The notes below the pieces were generated by a model that was not told the DNA's origin, ran no database searches, and saw only the letters and a program-made list of their open reading frames with translations. Made by a program: the position numbers and the translations under genes. This document shows, piece after piece, positions 7,949 through 14,633 of a stretch of 24,901 nt of DNA (the stretch's first letter is position 1; every line of letters begins with the position of its first letter). The DNA lies in the NCBI GenBank assembly GCA_964563295.1, contig CAZLWX010000053.1, forward strand, positions 1 through 24,901, given 5' to 3'. This DNA comes from Chryseosolibacter sp964563295. Lineage in GTDB: Bacteria; Bacteroidota; Bacteroidia; Cytophagales; Cyclobacteriaceae.

Positions 7949-9246
7949 ACCCTTTCTGGTTTGTTCAACAGTTTTTCGAGGCGTATTCGGATAGCCATCT
8001 GGTGGGCAGTGAGCTGTTCGGCAGCCGCCATGGTTTCAACAATGGGCCCGATCGCGCGAATACCTTCCGCATTGACCTGCTGGAAAGTAATGTATTTCAC
8101 AAAACTATCCAGCGAGACACCTGCATACGATCGCGCAAATCCGTTGGTCGGCAGTGTGTGGTTGGTACCGGAAGCATAATCGCCGATTGCCTCGGCCGAA
8201 TAGTTTCCAATAAATACAGAACCTGCATTCTTGATCGCTTCGGCAAGATTGGAGGCGTCGCGGGTATTAATAATCAAATGTTCGGGTGCGTAAGTATTGA
8301 TAAACGCCAATGCTGAGTCCAACTCGGTGAATCTCACGGCACGGCTATTGGATAGCGCTTTGTGGGCTAAATCCCTCCGTGGTAATTTTGCCAACTGTCG
8401 CGACAGCTCCATCTGAACACGACCGATTATTTGATCATCCAGTGCAACCAGCATCACCTGGCTGTCTTCGCCGTGCTCGGCCTGTGACAGCAAATCGGCC
8501 GCGACAAATCCGGCATCGGCAGTTTCGTCCGCCAACACCAAGACCTCTGATGGCCCTGCTGGCATGTCGATGGCGATACCCTCTTCCAGGACAAGTTGTT
8601 TCGCTTTGGTAACAAACTGATTGCCGGGCCCGAATATCTTATACACGGCGGGCACGGATTCGGTTCCGTACGCGAGTGCTGCAATTGCCTGGGCCCCGCC
8701 GATCTTAAATATCCGGGTGATACCTACGAGCTGTGCGGCGTAGAGGATCGCGGCGTGGATCTTTCCCTCTTTCCCCGGGGGCGTACACAGCACAATCTCC
8801 CTGCATTCTGCGAGCCGGGCAGGAATGCCAAGCATCAGTACGGTGGAAAACAATGGCGCTGAACCTCCCGGAATATAGATTCCAATCTTTTCAATGGGCA
8901 CTGCCTTTCGCCAGCACGTGACACCCGGCATGGTTTCAATTACCAGAGGGTTGATCTTTTGCGAGGCGTGGAATCGCTCGATGTTGCCAGCCGCCACTGC
9001 GATGGCATTCTTCAGTTCGCCGTCGAGATTGTTCCCGGCTTCATTGAGTTCGCGATCGCTCACTTGCAGGACGTTGACTTCGACCTTGTCGTATTGAAGT
9101 GTCAGCTCGCGAAGCGCCCTGTCGCCGGAGCGCCTTACCCGGTCCATGATGTTGCGTACTGCGCCATCCAGGAAGGTCAGTTCAACCTGCGGGCGGCTCA
9201 CCAGGCGAGGCCAATCCCTGACGGGTGGATTATCATAGGTCTTCAT
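7945..9246 (-). CDS. hisD: histidinol dehydrogenase
   Basis: A 433-residue zinc enzyme that oxidises histidinol to histidine in two NAD-dependent steps. All expected residues are present: zinc ligands Gln255 and His258 (SQAEHGEDSQ), Asp356 (IGDYASGTNH) and His415 (LTAHQMAIR), and the catalytic pair Glu322-His323 (YAPEHL). The segment IPGGSAPLFSTVLM is the family signature. The start lies 6 bp after the hisG stop, and the stop overlaps the hisC start. Confidence 0.97.
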   Translation of the reverse strand: MKTYDNPPVRDWPRLVSRPQVELTFLDGAVRNIMDRVRRSGDRALRELTLQYDKVEVNVLQVSDRELNEAGNNLDGELKNAIAVAAGNIERFHASQKINPLVIETMPGVTCWRKAVPIEKIGIYIPGGSAPLFSTVLMLGIPARLAECREIVLCTPPGKEGKIHAAILYAAQLVGITRIFKIGGAQAIAALAYGTESVPAVYKIFGPGNQFVTKAKQLVLEEGIAIDMPAGPSEVLVLADETADAGFVAADLLSQAEHGEDSQVMLVALDDQIIGRVQMELSRQLAKLPRRDLAHKALSNSRAVRFTELDSALAFINTYAPEHLIINTRDASNLAEAIKNAGSVFIGNYSAEAIGDYASGTNHTLPTNGFARSYAGVSLDSFVKYITFQQVNAEGIRAIGPIVETMAAAEQLTAHQMAIRIRLEKLLNKPERV

Positions 9247-9252
9247 GGTGAT

Positions 9253-10113
9253 TCAGACAATCATTTTTTCGATAGGTACGACTAATATTCCTTCGGCGCC
9301 ATATGCCTTGAGCTGATCAATTTTTTCCCAGAAATCATTTTCATCGACGACGGAGTGGAGGGAACTCCAGCCTTCACGCCTGAGCGGGATAATCGTGGGA
9401 CTTTTCATCCCGGGAATTACGGATGTGATGCTGTCGATGGCCGAGTTCGGGCAGTTCAGCAAAATATACTTGTTGTTGCGCGCCTTCATCACGGCGTCTA
9501 TCCGGAACAGGAGCCGCTCGAGTATCGCCTGCTTCGCGGTATTAAGCCCGGGATTGCCGATGATTACCGCCTCTGAGTTCATCACGACCTCGACTTCTTT
9601 CAGTCCGTTGCTCAGAAGTGTACTGCCGGTGCTCACAACGTCGCAGATAGCATCAGCCAATCCAATTCCAGGGGCGATCTCCACCGAACCGCTGATCTCG
9701 TGTATGCCGGCGTCGATGTTGTTGGCTGCGAGAAATGACCTGACAATGTTGGGGTAAGAGGTGGCGATGTTTTTTCCTTGCAGGGATTGCTTGCCTTCGT
9801 AGTTTTCAGCCCTTGGCACAGCGATCGCCAGGCGGCACCGGGCAAAATCCAGCCGCTTTACCAATGAATTCTTCCTTTGTTTTTCGACGAAAATATTCTC
9901 GCCGACAATGCCGATGTCGGCGACATGGTCTTCTACATATTGAGGAATGTCGTCATCGCGAAGGAATAGAACTTCAACCGGAAAATTGCTGGCAAACGTC
10001 TTGAGCTGATCTTTTCCATTGCTAACCGCCAACCCGGTCTCTTTGAGCAGTTCAAGGGAACCTTCCTGTAGTCGGCCGGACTTTTGAATCGCTATTCGCA
10101 GTATTGTTTCCAT
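9253..10113 (-). CDS. hisG: ATP phosphoribosyltransferase, long form
   Basis: The 286-residue first enzyme of the pathway, condensing ATP and PRPP. The PRPP-binding loop is DVVSTGSTL (158-166), preceded by EIAPGIGLADAIC. The C-terminal 75 or so residues (from about 212) form the ACT-like regulatory domain of the long HisG form, usually the site of histidine feedback inhibition. HisZ is therefore not required, and none is seen. It is the first structural gene, 73 bp downstream of the stop codon of the leader peptide and directly after the leader terminator, so it is the first gene controlled by the attenuator. Confidence 0.97.
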   Translation of the reverse strand: METILRIAIQKSGRLQEGSLELLKETGLAVSNGKDQLKTFASNFPVEVLFLRDDDIPQYVEDHVADIGIVGENIFVEKQRKNSLVKRLDFARCRLAIAVPRAENYEGKQSLQGKNIATSYPNIVRSFLAANNIDAGIHEISGSVEIAPGIGLADAICDVVSTGSTLLSNGLKEVEVVMNSEAVIIGNPGLNTAKQAILERLLFRIDAVMKARNNKYILLNCPNSAIDSITSVIPGMKSPTIIPLRREGWSSLHSVVDENDFWEKIDQLKAYGAEGILVVPIEKMIV

Positions 10114-10125
10114 ACGGAATGGATT

Positions 10126-10160
10126 AAAAATGAAAAAGGCCTGTCACACGTGACAAGCCT
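10126..10160 (-). terminator. his leader intrinsic terminator (attenuator)
   Basis: On the minus strand, arm AGGCTTGTCA (10160-10151) pairs with TGACAGGCCT (10146-10137) around a CGTG loop, giving 10 pairs with one G-T wobble. It is followed by TTTTT, then CA and TTTTT. This is a textbook intrinsic terminator placed before the hisG ATG rather than after a gene, which is what an attenuator requires. Confidence 0.88.
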
Positions 10161-10242
10161 CTTAATATTTTGATATCGTAATATACTCAAAATAATACCT
10201 TGCCACTCATCGCAGTGTCTGCATGATGACGGTGGTGAAGGT
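10137..10242 (-). promoter_or_regulatory. histidine attenuator: alternative RNA pairings
   Basis: Three competing pairings can be drawn on the minus-strand transcript. (a) ACCUU-ca-CCAC (10242-10232, containing the CAC CAC codons) pairs with GUGG-c-AAGGU (10206-10197). (b) GUGGCAAG (10206-10199) pairs with CUUGUCAC (10157-10150), which is the 5' arm of the terminator. (c) The terminator itself. Pairing (a) would leave the terminator free, and (b) would destroy it. A ribosome stalled on the His codons blocks (a) and favours (b), so read-through occurs when histidyl-tRNA is low. A further hairpin, UAUUUUGA/UCAAAAUA, sits between the arms of (b) and could stack on it. Confidence 0.75.
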
Positions 10243-10264
10243 TGCTATTTTGAATTCTGTTCAT
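10187..10264 (-). CDS. hisL: his operon leader peptide
   Basis: A 25-codon reading frame from ATG (10264-10262) to TGA (10189-10187). The product begins MNRIQ, carries Leu-His-His-Arg-His-His (residues 9-14) encoded by CTT CAC CAC CGT CAT CAT, and ends KVLF. Four histidines in five codons is far above expectation. The cluster lies upstream of mutually exclusive hairpins and a terminator, so the frame is read as a sensor rather than a functional protein. It overlaps nothing else, and its MxR start followed by a His run recalls the enterobacterial leader peptide. The interrupted run (HHRHH) is shorter than the seven consecutive histidines of the E. coli leader. Confidence 0.85.
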   Translation of the reverse strand: MNRIQNSNLHHRHHADTAMSGKVLF

Positions 10265-10279
10265 TGTTTCGGGGTGCTA

Positions 10280-10308
10280 ATAACATAAAATGTTTGCAAA
10301 AGTCCAAA
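10280..10308 (-). promoter_or_regulatory. candidate his operon promoter
   Basis: On the minus strand a TTTG (10308-10305) is followed after 17 bases by TATGTTAT (10287-10280). This resembles the Bacteroidota pattern of TTTG and TAnnTTTG spaced about 17-21 bases apart, although the -7 box lacks the last TG. It would start transcription about ten bases before the leader peptide ATG. The heptamer array begins within a few bases upstream. Confidence 0.4.
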
Positions 10309-10314
10309 TTTCCG

Positions 10315-10597
10315 GCTCTTGGCCGTTGGCTATTGGCCCTTGACCTTTGGCCTTTAGCCTTTGGCCTTTNNNNNNNNNNNNNNNNNNNNNNNNNNNNNNN
10401 NNNNNNNNNNNNNNNNNNNNNNNNNNNNNNNNNNNNNNNNNNNNNNNNNNNNNNNNNNNNNNNNNNNNNGCTCTTGGCCGTTGGCTATTGGCCCTTGACC
10501 TTTGGCCTTTAGCCTTTGGCCTTTGGCCTTTAACCTTTAGCCTTTGGCCTTTAGCCTTTGGCCTTTGGCCTTTAACCTTTAGCCTTTAGCCTTTGTC
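10315..10597 (+). repeat. degenerate TTTGGCC/TTTAGCC heptamer array (interrupted by an N gap)
   Basis: After an irregular GGCC-rich lead-in, the sequence runs as heptamers TTTGGCC (G), TTTAGCC (A) and TTTAACC (a). Right of the gap, thirteen units can be read in order: G A G G a A G A G G a A A. The block A-G-G-a-A recurs six units apart, giving a 42-bp higher-order period. The array fills the space between the divergent his promoter and the TPR lipoprotein gene. No inverted repeats, ORF or terminal features of an insertion sequence are seen. The true length is unknown because of the gap. Confidence 0.85.
10370..10469. other. 100-N assembly gap with a 55-bp identical overlap on both sides
   Basis: There are exactly 100 N, the conventional length for a gap of unknown size. 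The 55 bases before it (10315-10369) are identical to the 55 bases after it (10470-10524). That is how two contig ends from a k=55 de Bruijn graph would look, so the gap may be negative in size or may hide extra repeat units. Reading frames drawn through it are meaningless. Confidence 0.9.
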
Positions 10598-10600
10598 TGC

Positions 10601-10608
10601 TAACTTTG
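10601..10608 (+). promoter_or_regulatory. candidate -7 box of the TPR lipoprotein gene
   Basis: TAACTTTG is a full match to TAnnTTTG and ends five bases before the ATG at 10613. If it is used, the transcript would begin at or next to the start codon, so it would be leaderless or nearly so. The -33 position falls in the heptamer array, which supplies TTTA or TTTG there. Confidence 0.35.
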
Positions 10609-10612
10609 CTTC

Positions 10613-11653
10613 ATGCGATTAGTTGATTTCCGACATCTGTCCGTGCTGTTCCTCCTGCTCGCAGCCTCCTGCCGCGATGGTCGTGAGACGCGGTTGCAGC
10701 GTTTCCTGCTTCGGGGGAACGAGTTGGCCGCGAAACAGAATTACGCCGAGGCAACAAGGCTTTACAAAGAGGCCATCGCACTTGACTCTTGTTTTGCTGA
10801 CGCGTGGCATAACCTGGGAACGGTCTATTACAAAGAGAAGCACTTTGAAGAAGCAGCTGACTGCTACGGCCACGCGATTCGTTGTCGACCTGATTTCGGC
10901 GCGGCCTACCTGCACCGGGCGAACGCCTGGTACGAACTCAATGAACCAGTAAAGGCATTAAGCGACTTGCGACAATACTCGCACTTCCATCAAGATACAT
11001 CGGTGCTATTTTTTTCAAGCGCTCTTGCCTACAGCCGATTGGAGAAATACGACACCGCGATCGAGCTTTTCCGCAAGGCCCTTCGGCTCGATCCTGATAA
11101 CAGCGAAATACTTGTTAACCTCGGAAGCGTCCATTATTTCCGCCGTGACTTTGACTCAGCTCGGTCGATTCTTGACGACGTACTGGCCGGGAATCCCCGG
11201 GACGCCAACGCGATGAACACGATAGCACTTATCGAGGCGGAGAATGGTTCGCCAGACAGCGCCCTCCTTTGGATCAATAAGGCATTGTCGATCCAGCCGG
11301 GGAACGCCTGGTTTCTGAATAACCGCGGATACTTTCATTTATTAAAGAGTGAGCTCGACAGTGCGATCACGGATATTAATGCAAGCATCATGGAAGATCC
11401 GTATAACGCGTGGGCATATCGCAATAAGGGAATTTACTACTTGAAACGTCACAATGTGGCTGGGGCGCTGCGGATGCTGACCCATGCCGTCAAACTCGAC
11501 TCAACGGTCGACCGCCTCTATTATTTTCTTGGCGAAGCTTTTTTTGCGAGTGACGACGAGAACTCCGCGTGCGACTACTTCCGGAAAGCGTTGATGAGAA
11601 AGGACATCAGCGACGATTTTTATCACAGTCGTTGTGTTCAAAGAAAAAAATAA
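10613..11653 (+). CDS. TPR-repeat lipoprotein
   Basis: A 346-residue protein with a lipoprotein signal (LLLAASC, Cys20) followed by an almost continuous tetratricopeptide array from about residue 28 to 335. Repeat units are recognisable by W/Y-x-x-LG-x-x-Y and the A-x8-A-x-x-x-Y/F-x-x-A-L-x-x-D-P pattern, for example NYAEATRLYKEAIALDS, KYDTAIELFRKALRLDPDN and ENSACDYFRKALMRK. About eight or nine units fit. TPR lipoproteins are usually scaffolds for protein contacts at the cell envelope. The partner is unknown and no enzyme domain is seen. It is divergent from the his operon across the heptamer array and appears monocistronic. Confidence 0.88.
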   Translation: MRLVDFRHLSVLFLLLAASCRDGRETRLQRFLLRGNELAAKQNYAEATRLYKEAIALDSCFADAWHNLGTVYYKEKHFEEAADCYGHAIRCRPDFGAAYLHRANAWYELNEPVKALSDLRQYSHFHQDTSVLFFSSALAYSRLEKYDTAIELFRKALRLDPDNSEILVNLGSVHYFRRDFDSARSILDDVLAGNPRDANAMNTIALIEAENGSPDSALLWINKALSIQPGNAWFLNNRGYFHLLKSELDSAITDINASIMEDPYNAWAYRNKGIYYLKRHNVAGALRMLTHAVKLDSTVDRLYYFLGEAFFASDDENSACDYFRKALMRKDISDDFYHSRCVQRKK

Positions 11654-11811
11654 TTGTTTCACGCAATCAGTCAAACGACAGTGAGGTTCGCCCGATGGTC
11701 ATTACAGCGGTTAGAATTTAGTGGCCATGGTAACGCCGTTTGGCATGAAAAATTTATTCCAACTTCAAAGTGTATGGCAGTGTCTATACACCGAACACGA
11801 AACCACGAAGT

Positions 11812-11913
11812 ATGGAAAATCCTTTTGAAATTTTTTCGCTATTCATGATGATCTTTTTTGTTGCGGGTTACATCCTCTATTCCGTGCTTATGCGTGGGAA
11901 ACAGCGCAGGTGA
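11812..11913 (+). CDS. possible 33-residue single-span membrane protein
   Basis: ATG at 11812 to TGA at 11911. The predicted peptide has a short N-terminus (MENPFEIF), one continuous hydrophobic helix of about 20 residues (LFMMIFFVAGYILYSVLM), and a strongly basic tail, RGKQRR. This is a typical positive-inside topology, with the C-terminus predicted in the cytoplasm. No family is recognised. The next gene downstream also encodes a small membrane protein. Support comes only from the regular membrane-protein pattern, so it could be a chance frame. Confidence 0.4.
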   Translation: MENPFEIFSLFMMIFFVAGYILYSVLMRGKQRR

Positions 11914-11952
11914 GGGATTTGCCTTCGTTAAAAGTTCTCTCTAATTTGACAT

Positions 11953-11968
11953 GCTGAGCCGGGTCAGC
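11953..11968. promoter_or_regulatory. perfect 5-6-5 dyad upstream of the PLDc_N gene
   Basis: GCTGA, six bases, TCAGC. The TGA-N6-TCA core has the dimensions of Crp/Fnr-family operators. It lies 59 bp before the ATG at 12028. No good -7 box is at the expected distance, so it might equally be a small RNA hairpin. Confidence 0.2.
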
Positions 11969-12027
11969 TCGTGATGGGCTGGAGCAGTGTCCGGGAATCT
12001 ATTTAGTGATTAATCAAACTAAGATTC

Positions 12028-12234
12028 ATGAACTTTGGTGTTGCGGAGGTCGTCATTATCCTTTTCTTCATGCTCCTGCCGGCAGCATTGATGATCTGGG
12101 CGATTATGGATCTGTTGAAGCGAACCTATCTCAGCGATATCAACAAGTTGATATGGGCGCTGGTAATCATTCTGATACCGGTTATCGGGGCGCTGGTGTA
12201 CCTCGTTGCCGGACGCCGGCAGGCGAGCGGCTAA
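12028..12234 (+). CDS. small two-helix membrane protein, PLDc_N (phospholipase D nuclease N-terminal) type
   Basis: A 68-residue product with two membrane helices (about 8-28 and 41-61). They are joined by a basic loop, WAIMDLLKRTYLSDINKLIWALVIILIP, which matches the PLDc_N pattern in which W-x-x-x-D-x-x-K/R and D-x-x-K-x-x-W-x-x-x-I/V recur. It ends in a basic GRRQASG tail. Free-standing proteins of this type are common in Bacteroidota and have no known activity; the same helices precede cardiolipin synthase domains in larger proteins. Its stop codon overlaps the convergent RNase-like gene by four bases. Confidence 0.75.
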   Translation: MNFGVAEVVIILFFMLLPAALMIWAIMDLLKRTYLSDINKLIWALVIILIPVIGALVYLVAGRRQASG

Positions 12235-13628
12235 ATGCCTTCAAACAAACTAAACGACTCCAGGTACTGGGGTACCTCGACGTTCCATCCGAACCGTTTC
12301 CTTATGGCCGCCGCATATAGATTAATGTCTTCACCTTCCCCATGCACAGTAAAGGTGAGCTTTGGCGATTCTTTAAAATTGTCAAGCCACCTGAAAAGTT
12401 CGCTGCGGTCGGCGTGACCGGAGAGTGAACGCATGTTTTCCACATGACATTTCACCGGCACCTCTTCTCCGAAGATCTTTATGGCCGGCTCTTTGTCGAC
12501 GAGACTTCGACCGCGGGTGCCGGCCGCCTGGTAGCCGGCGATGAGAATGGTGTCCTGTGGATTGCGCAGGCGGTGGTACATGTGGTGCAGAATGCGGCCG
12601 CCGGTCATCATCCCGCTCGATGATATAATGATAGCGTCGCTGCGAATGTCATTCAGTTTTTTTGAATGTCGCGATGTCTTCACAAATACCAACATGTTCG
12701 TCTCCATGTCGCGCGCGAACTCACTCCGGTTGAACACGACGTTGTGATAGTGAGGATACTTGTAATACAGGTACGTGGCAGAGATCGCCATCGGGCTGTC
12801 GATGTACACAGGCACGTCGGGGACCACTTTTTCTTCCATCATCTTGTGGAGATGGTAGAGCAACACTTGCGTGCGCCCTACAGCAAAAGCGGGAATAAGC
12901 AACACACCCCTTCTTTCCAGCGCCTCATTTACCGCTCTGGCAATTTCGGCTGCTGGGTCGGGTGAAGGGTTATCGCGATTGCCGTATGTCGACTCCACGA
13001 ATAAAATGTCGGCATGCCCGATCGCTGTCGGCGCGCTGAGCATGGTATCATTGTAGCGGCCGAGGTCACCGGAAAACACGAGTTTCTTTTCCTGGTGGTC
13101 ACCTTTGATGAAGATTTCGCTAATCGCGGCGCCCAGCAGATGCCCTGCATCGGAGAAGACCAGGTCGACATGATCGCTGACCGCGGTTCTTTCGCCGTAG
13201 TTTATTCTTCGCAAAAGCGGGAATACATCCTGCGCATCCTCGGTGCGATAAAGAGGCTGCGGATCGCTGTGGCTCGAATAACCTTTATGTGCCGCATAGG
13301 TAGCCTCTTCCTCCTGAAGCTTGGCCGAATCGAGCAGCATCAGCTCCATCAAGTCTGCCGTCGGCTTCGTGCAAAAGATTGGCCCGTCAAATCCTTCTTT
13401 TACCAACCTTGGCAGATATCCGGTATGGTCAATGTGAGCGTGGCTGACTATTACGGCATTGATACTGGCCGGATCGACGGGAAACGATTCCCAGTTGCGA
13501 AGCCTCAGCTCCTTTAAACCCTGGAACAGTCCGCAATCAAACAAGAGTCTGAAATCTCCTATATCCAGAAGAAACCGTGACCCCGTGACGCTGCCGGTGG
13601 CGCCGAGGAATTTTACGCGCACGTTCAT
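12231..13628 (-). CDS. beta-CASP metallo-beta-lactamase-fold RNase-like hydrolase
   Basis: A 465-residue protein related to CPSF73 and bacterial MBL-fold RNA-processing hydrolases. The metal site is intact: HAHIDH (His63, His65, Asp67, His68), His163 (AGHLLGA), Asp188 (FSGDLG) and a C-terminal His429 (FTVHGE). The beta-CASP insert (about 215-370) includes the SSSGMMTGGRILHHM motif (337-350), and SGHADRSEL (403-411) is the family's C-terminal histidine motif. It probably cleaves RNA in the cytoplasm. It is transcribed away from the universal stress gene from a 132-bp divergent spacer and ends convergently on the PLDc_N gene with a four-base overlap. Confidence 0.92.
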   Translation of the reverse strand: MNVRVKFLGATGSVTGSRFLLDIGDFRLLFDCGLFQGLKELRLRNWESFPVDPASINAVIVSHAHIDHTGYLPRLVKEGFDGPIFCTKPTADLMELMLLDSAKLQEEEATYAAHKGYSSHSDPQPLYRTEDAQDVFPLLRRINYGERTAVSDHVDLVFSDAGHLLGAAISEIFIKGDHQEKKLVFSGDLGRYNDTMLSAPTAIGHADILFVESTYGNRDNPSPDPAAEIARAVNEALERRGVLLIPAFAVGRTQVLLYHLHKMMEEKVVPDVPVYIDSPMAISATYLYYKYPHYHNVVFNRSEFARDMETNMLVFVKTSRHSKKLNDIRSDAIIISSSGMMTGGRILHHMYHRLRNPQDTILIAGYQAAGTRGRSLVDKEPAIKIFGEEVPVKCHVENMRSLSGHADRSELFRWLDNFKESPKLTFTVHGEGEDINLYAAAIRKRFGWNVEVPQYLESFSLFEGI

Positions 13629-13676
13629 GCCGGAAAGATCAAAATAAATTTCCGCATGGCCTATCCGGCCTTTTCA

Positions 13677-13741
13677 TGACAAAAATCAGGACGAGGAATG
13701 ACCGTTTTCAAATGACCCAAAGGGGATGAAGGGTATTTTTG
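13677..13741 (+). promoter_or_regulatory. candidate promoter of the USP-ccoI block
   Basis: TATTTTTG (13734-13741) matches TAnnTTTG fully, twenty bases before the USP ATG, and no TTG-type -33 element is found at the usual distance. TGA-N6-TCA (13677-13688) is centred about 62 bases before the implied start site, the class I activator position for Crp/Fnr proteins. The outer bases do not match the FNR consensus, so the operator call is weak. The -7 box is the better part. Confidence 0.4.
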
Positions 13742-13760
13742 GGCATAAAACGTTATCGCC

Positions 13761-14612
13761 ATGAAACGCATACTTGTTCCTATTGATTTTTCCAAGCCGG
13801 CTATCAATGCCTTCCGGCTTGCGCTCGACGTGGCATCCCAATCCAAAGGGATGGTGCATTTGCTTAATGTTATTGAGCTTCCTGTCTTGCATGACACGCT
13901 CCTTGCGCCCGTGGTGGATTTTGAGCAGGCGTTATTGACAGAACTAAAGACCAAATCCGAAAGCGAATTCAAAAAGCTTTCCAACCGCTACAATAAGGGC
14001 GGTGTGAAGGTTGCTTTTGACGTGGAGTTTGGGCCGGTGTCTAAAACGATTATTGATTACATCGGCGAGCACAATGTCGACCTGGTGCTGATGGGCTCCC
14101 ATGGCGCGAGCGGCATGCGTGAAATTTTCATAGGCTCCAATGCTGAAAAGATTGTACGGCATTCACCGGTACCGGTACTGGTGCTCAAGGACTATATGAA
14201 GGGCCCGATCAAAAACATCGTTTTTCCTAACACCCTGGAAACCGAAAAACGCGAAGACCTGGTCATGAAGGTCAAAGCGCTTCAAGCATTCTTTAAAGCC
14301 AGACTGCACATTGTTTTCATCAATACACCCTTGAATTTTACGTCCGATGACGTTACGTATGAACGGCTGCAAAAGTTCGCGCACCGATTCATGTTGAAGG
14401 ATTACACCATCAATGTTTTCAATTCACGCGATGAAGAGGAGGGGATCCTTCAGTTCAGCCGGCAAATCGACGCAGATCTTATCGCGATGGGAACCCACGC
14501 GAGAAAAGGTCTTGCCCATCTTATTGCGGGCAGTCTAACGGAAGACATCGTCAATCACACCAGCGGGCTGGTCTGGACCTACGCGATGAGCAACGAGCCA
14601 GTCGAGGCTTGA
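13761..14612 (+). CDS. tandem universal stress protein
   Basis: A 283-residue protein made of two UspA domains (about 1-148 and 150-283). Domain 1 starts MKRILVPIDFS and carries the ATP-binding pattern G-x2-G-x9-G-S in GSHGASGMREIFIGS. Domain 2 has GTHARKGLAHLIAGS, where the second glycine of the pattern is alanine, so nucleotide binding there may be weakened. Two-domain USPs often accompany respiratory genes induced by low oxygen. Here the gene heads the ccoI-ccoS-hemN block, with 21 bp to ccoI, so co-transcription is likely. The biochemical role is unknown. Confidence 0.9.
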   Translation: MKRILVPIDFSKPAINAFRLALDVASQSKGMVHLLNVIELPVLHDTLLAPVVDFEQALLTELKTKSESEFKKLSNRYNKGGVKVAFDVEFGPVSKTIIDYIGEHNVDLVLMGSHGASGMREIFIGSNAEKIVRHSPVPVLVLKDYMKGPIKNIVFPNTLETEKREDLVMKVKALQAFFKARLHIVFINTPLNFTSDDVTYERLQKFAHRFMLKDYTINVFNSRDEEEGILQFSRQIDADLIAMGTHARKGLAHLIAGSLTEDIVNHTSGLVWTYAMSNEPVEA

Positions 14613-14633
14613 CGCCTTTTCGGACAATCTTCC

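Larger units (their letters stand above)
11654..12027 (+). other. 374-bp interval between the TPR gene and the PLDc_N gene
   Basis: This interval contains the 33-codon membrane ORF described separately (11812-11913) and a dyad GCTGA-N6-TCAGC at 11953-11968. The remaining sequence shows no RNA gene, terminator with a T-run, or repeat that I can recognise. A 64-residue TTG-initiated frame at 11654-11848 has no domain-like character and is not accepted as a gene. Confidence 0.5.

Noticed and set aside
10298..10308. TTTGGACTTTT near the his promoter as a third copy of the block before 319 and 1507
   Set aside because: Only the eight-base TGGACTTT core is shared and the downstream spacing differs. 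The core also occurs inside a coding region near 17368, so chance is enough.
10264..10589. Two forward frames of about 80 codons spanning the N gap
   Set aside because: They consist of heptamer repeat and undetermined bases. The translation depends on an arbitrary gap length.
11654..11848. 64-codon TTG-initiated frame after the TPR gene
   Set aside because: It has a non-ATG start and mixed composition without domain or signal features, and it overlaps a more credible membrane ORF.
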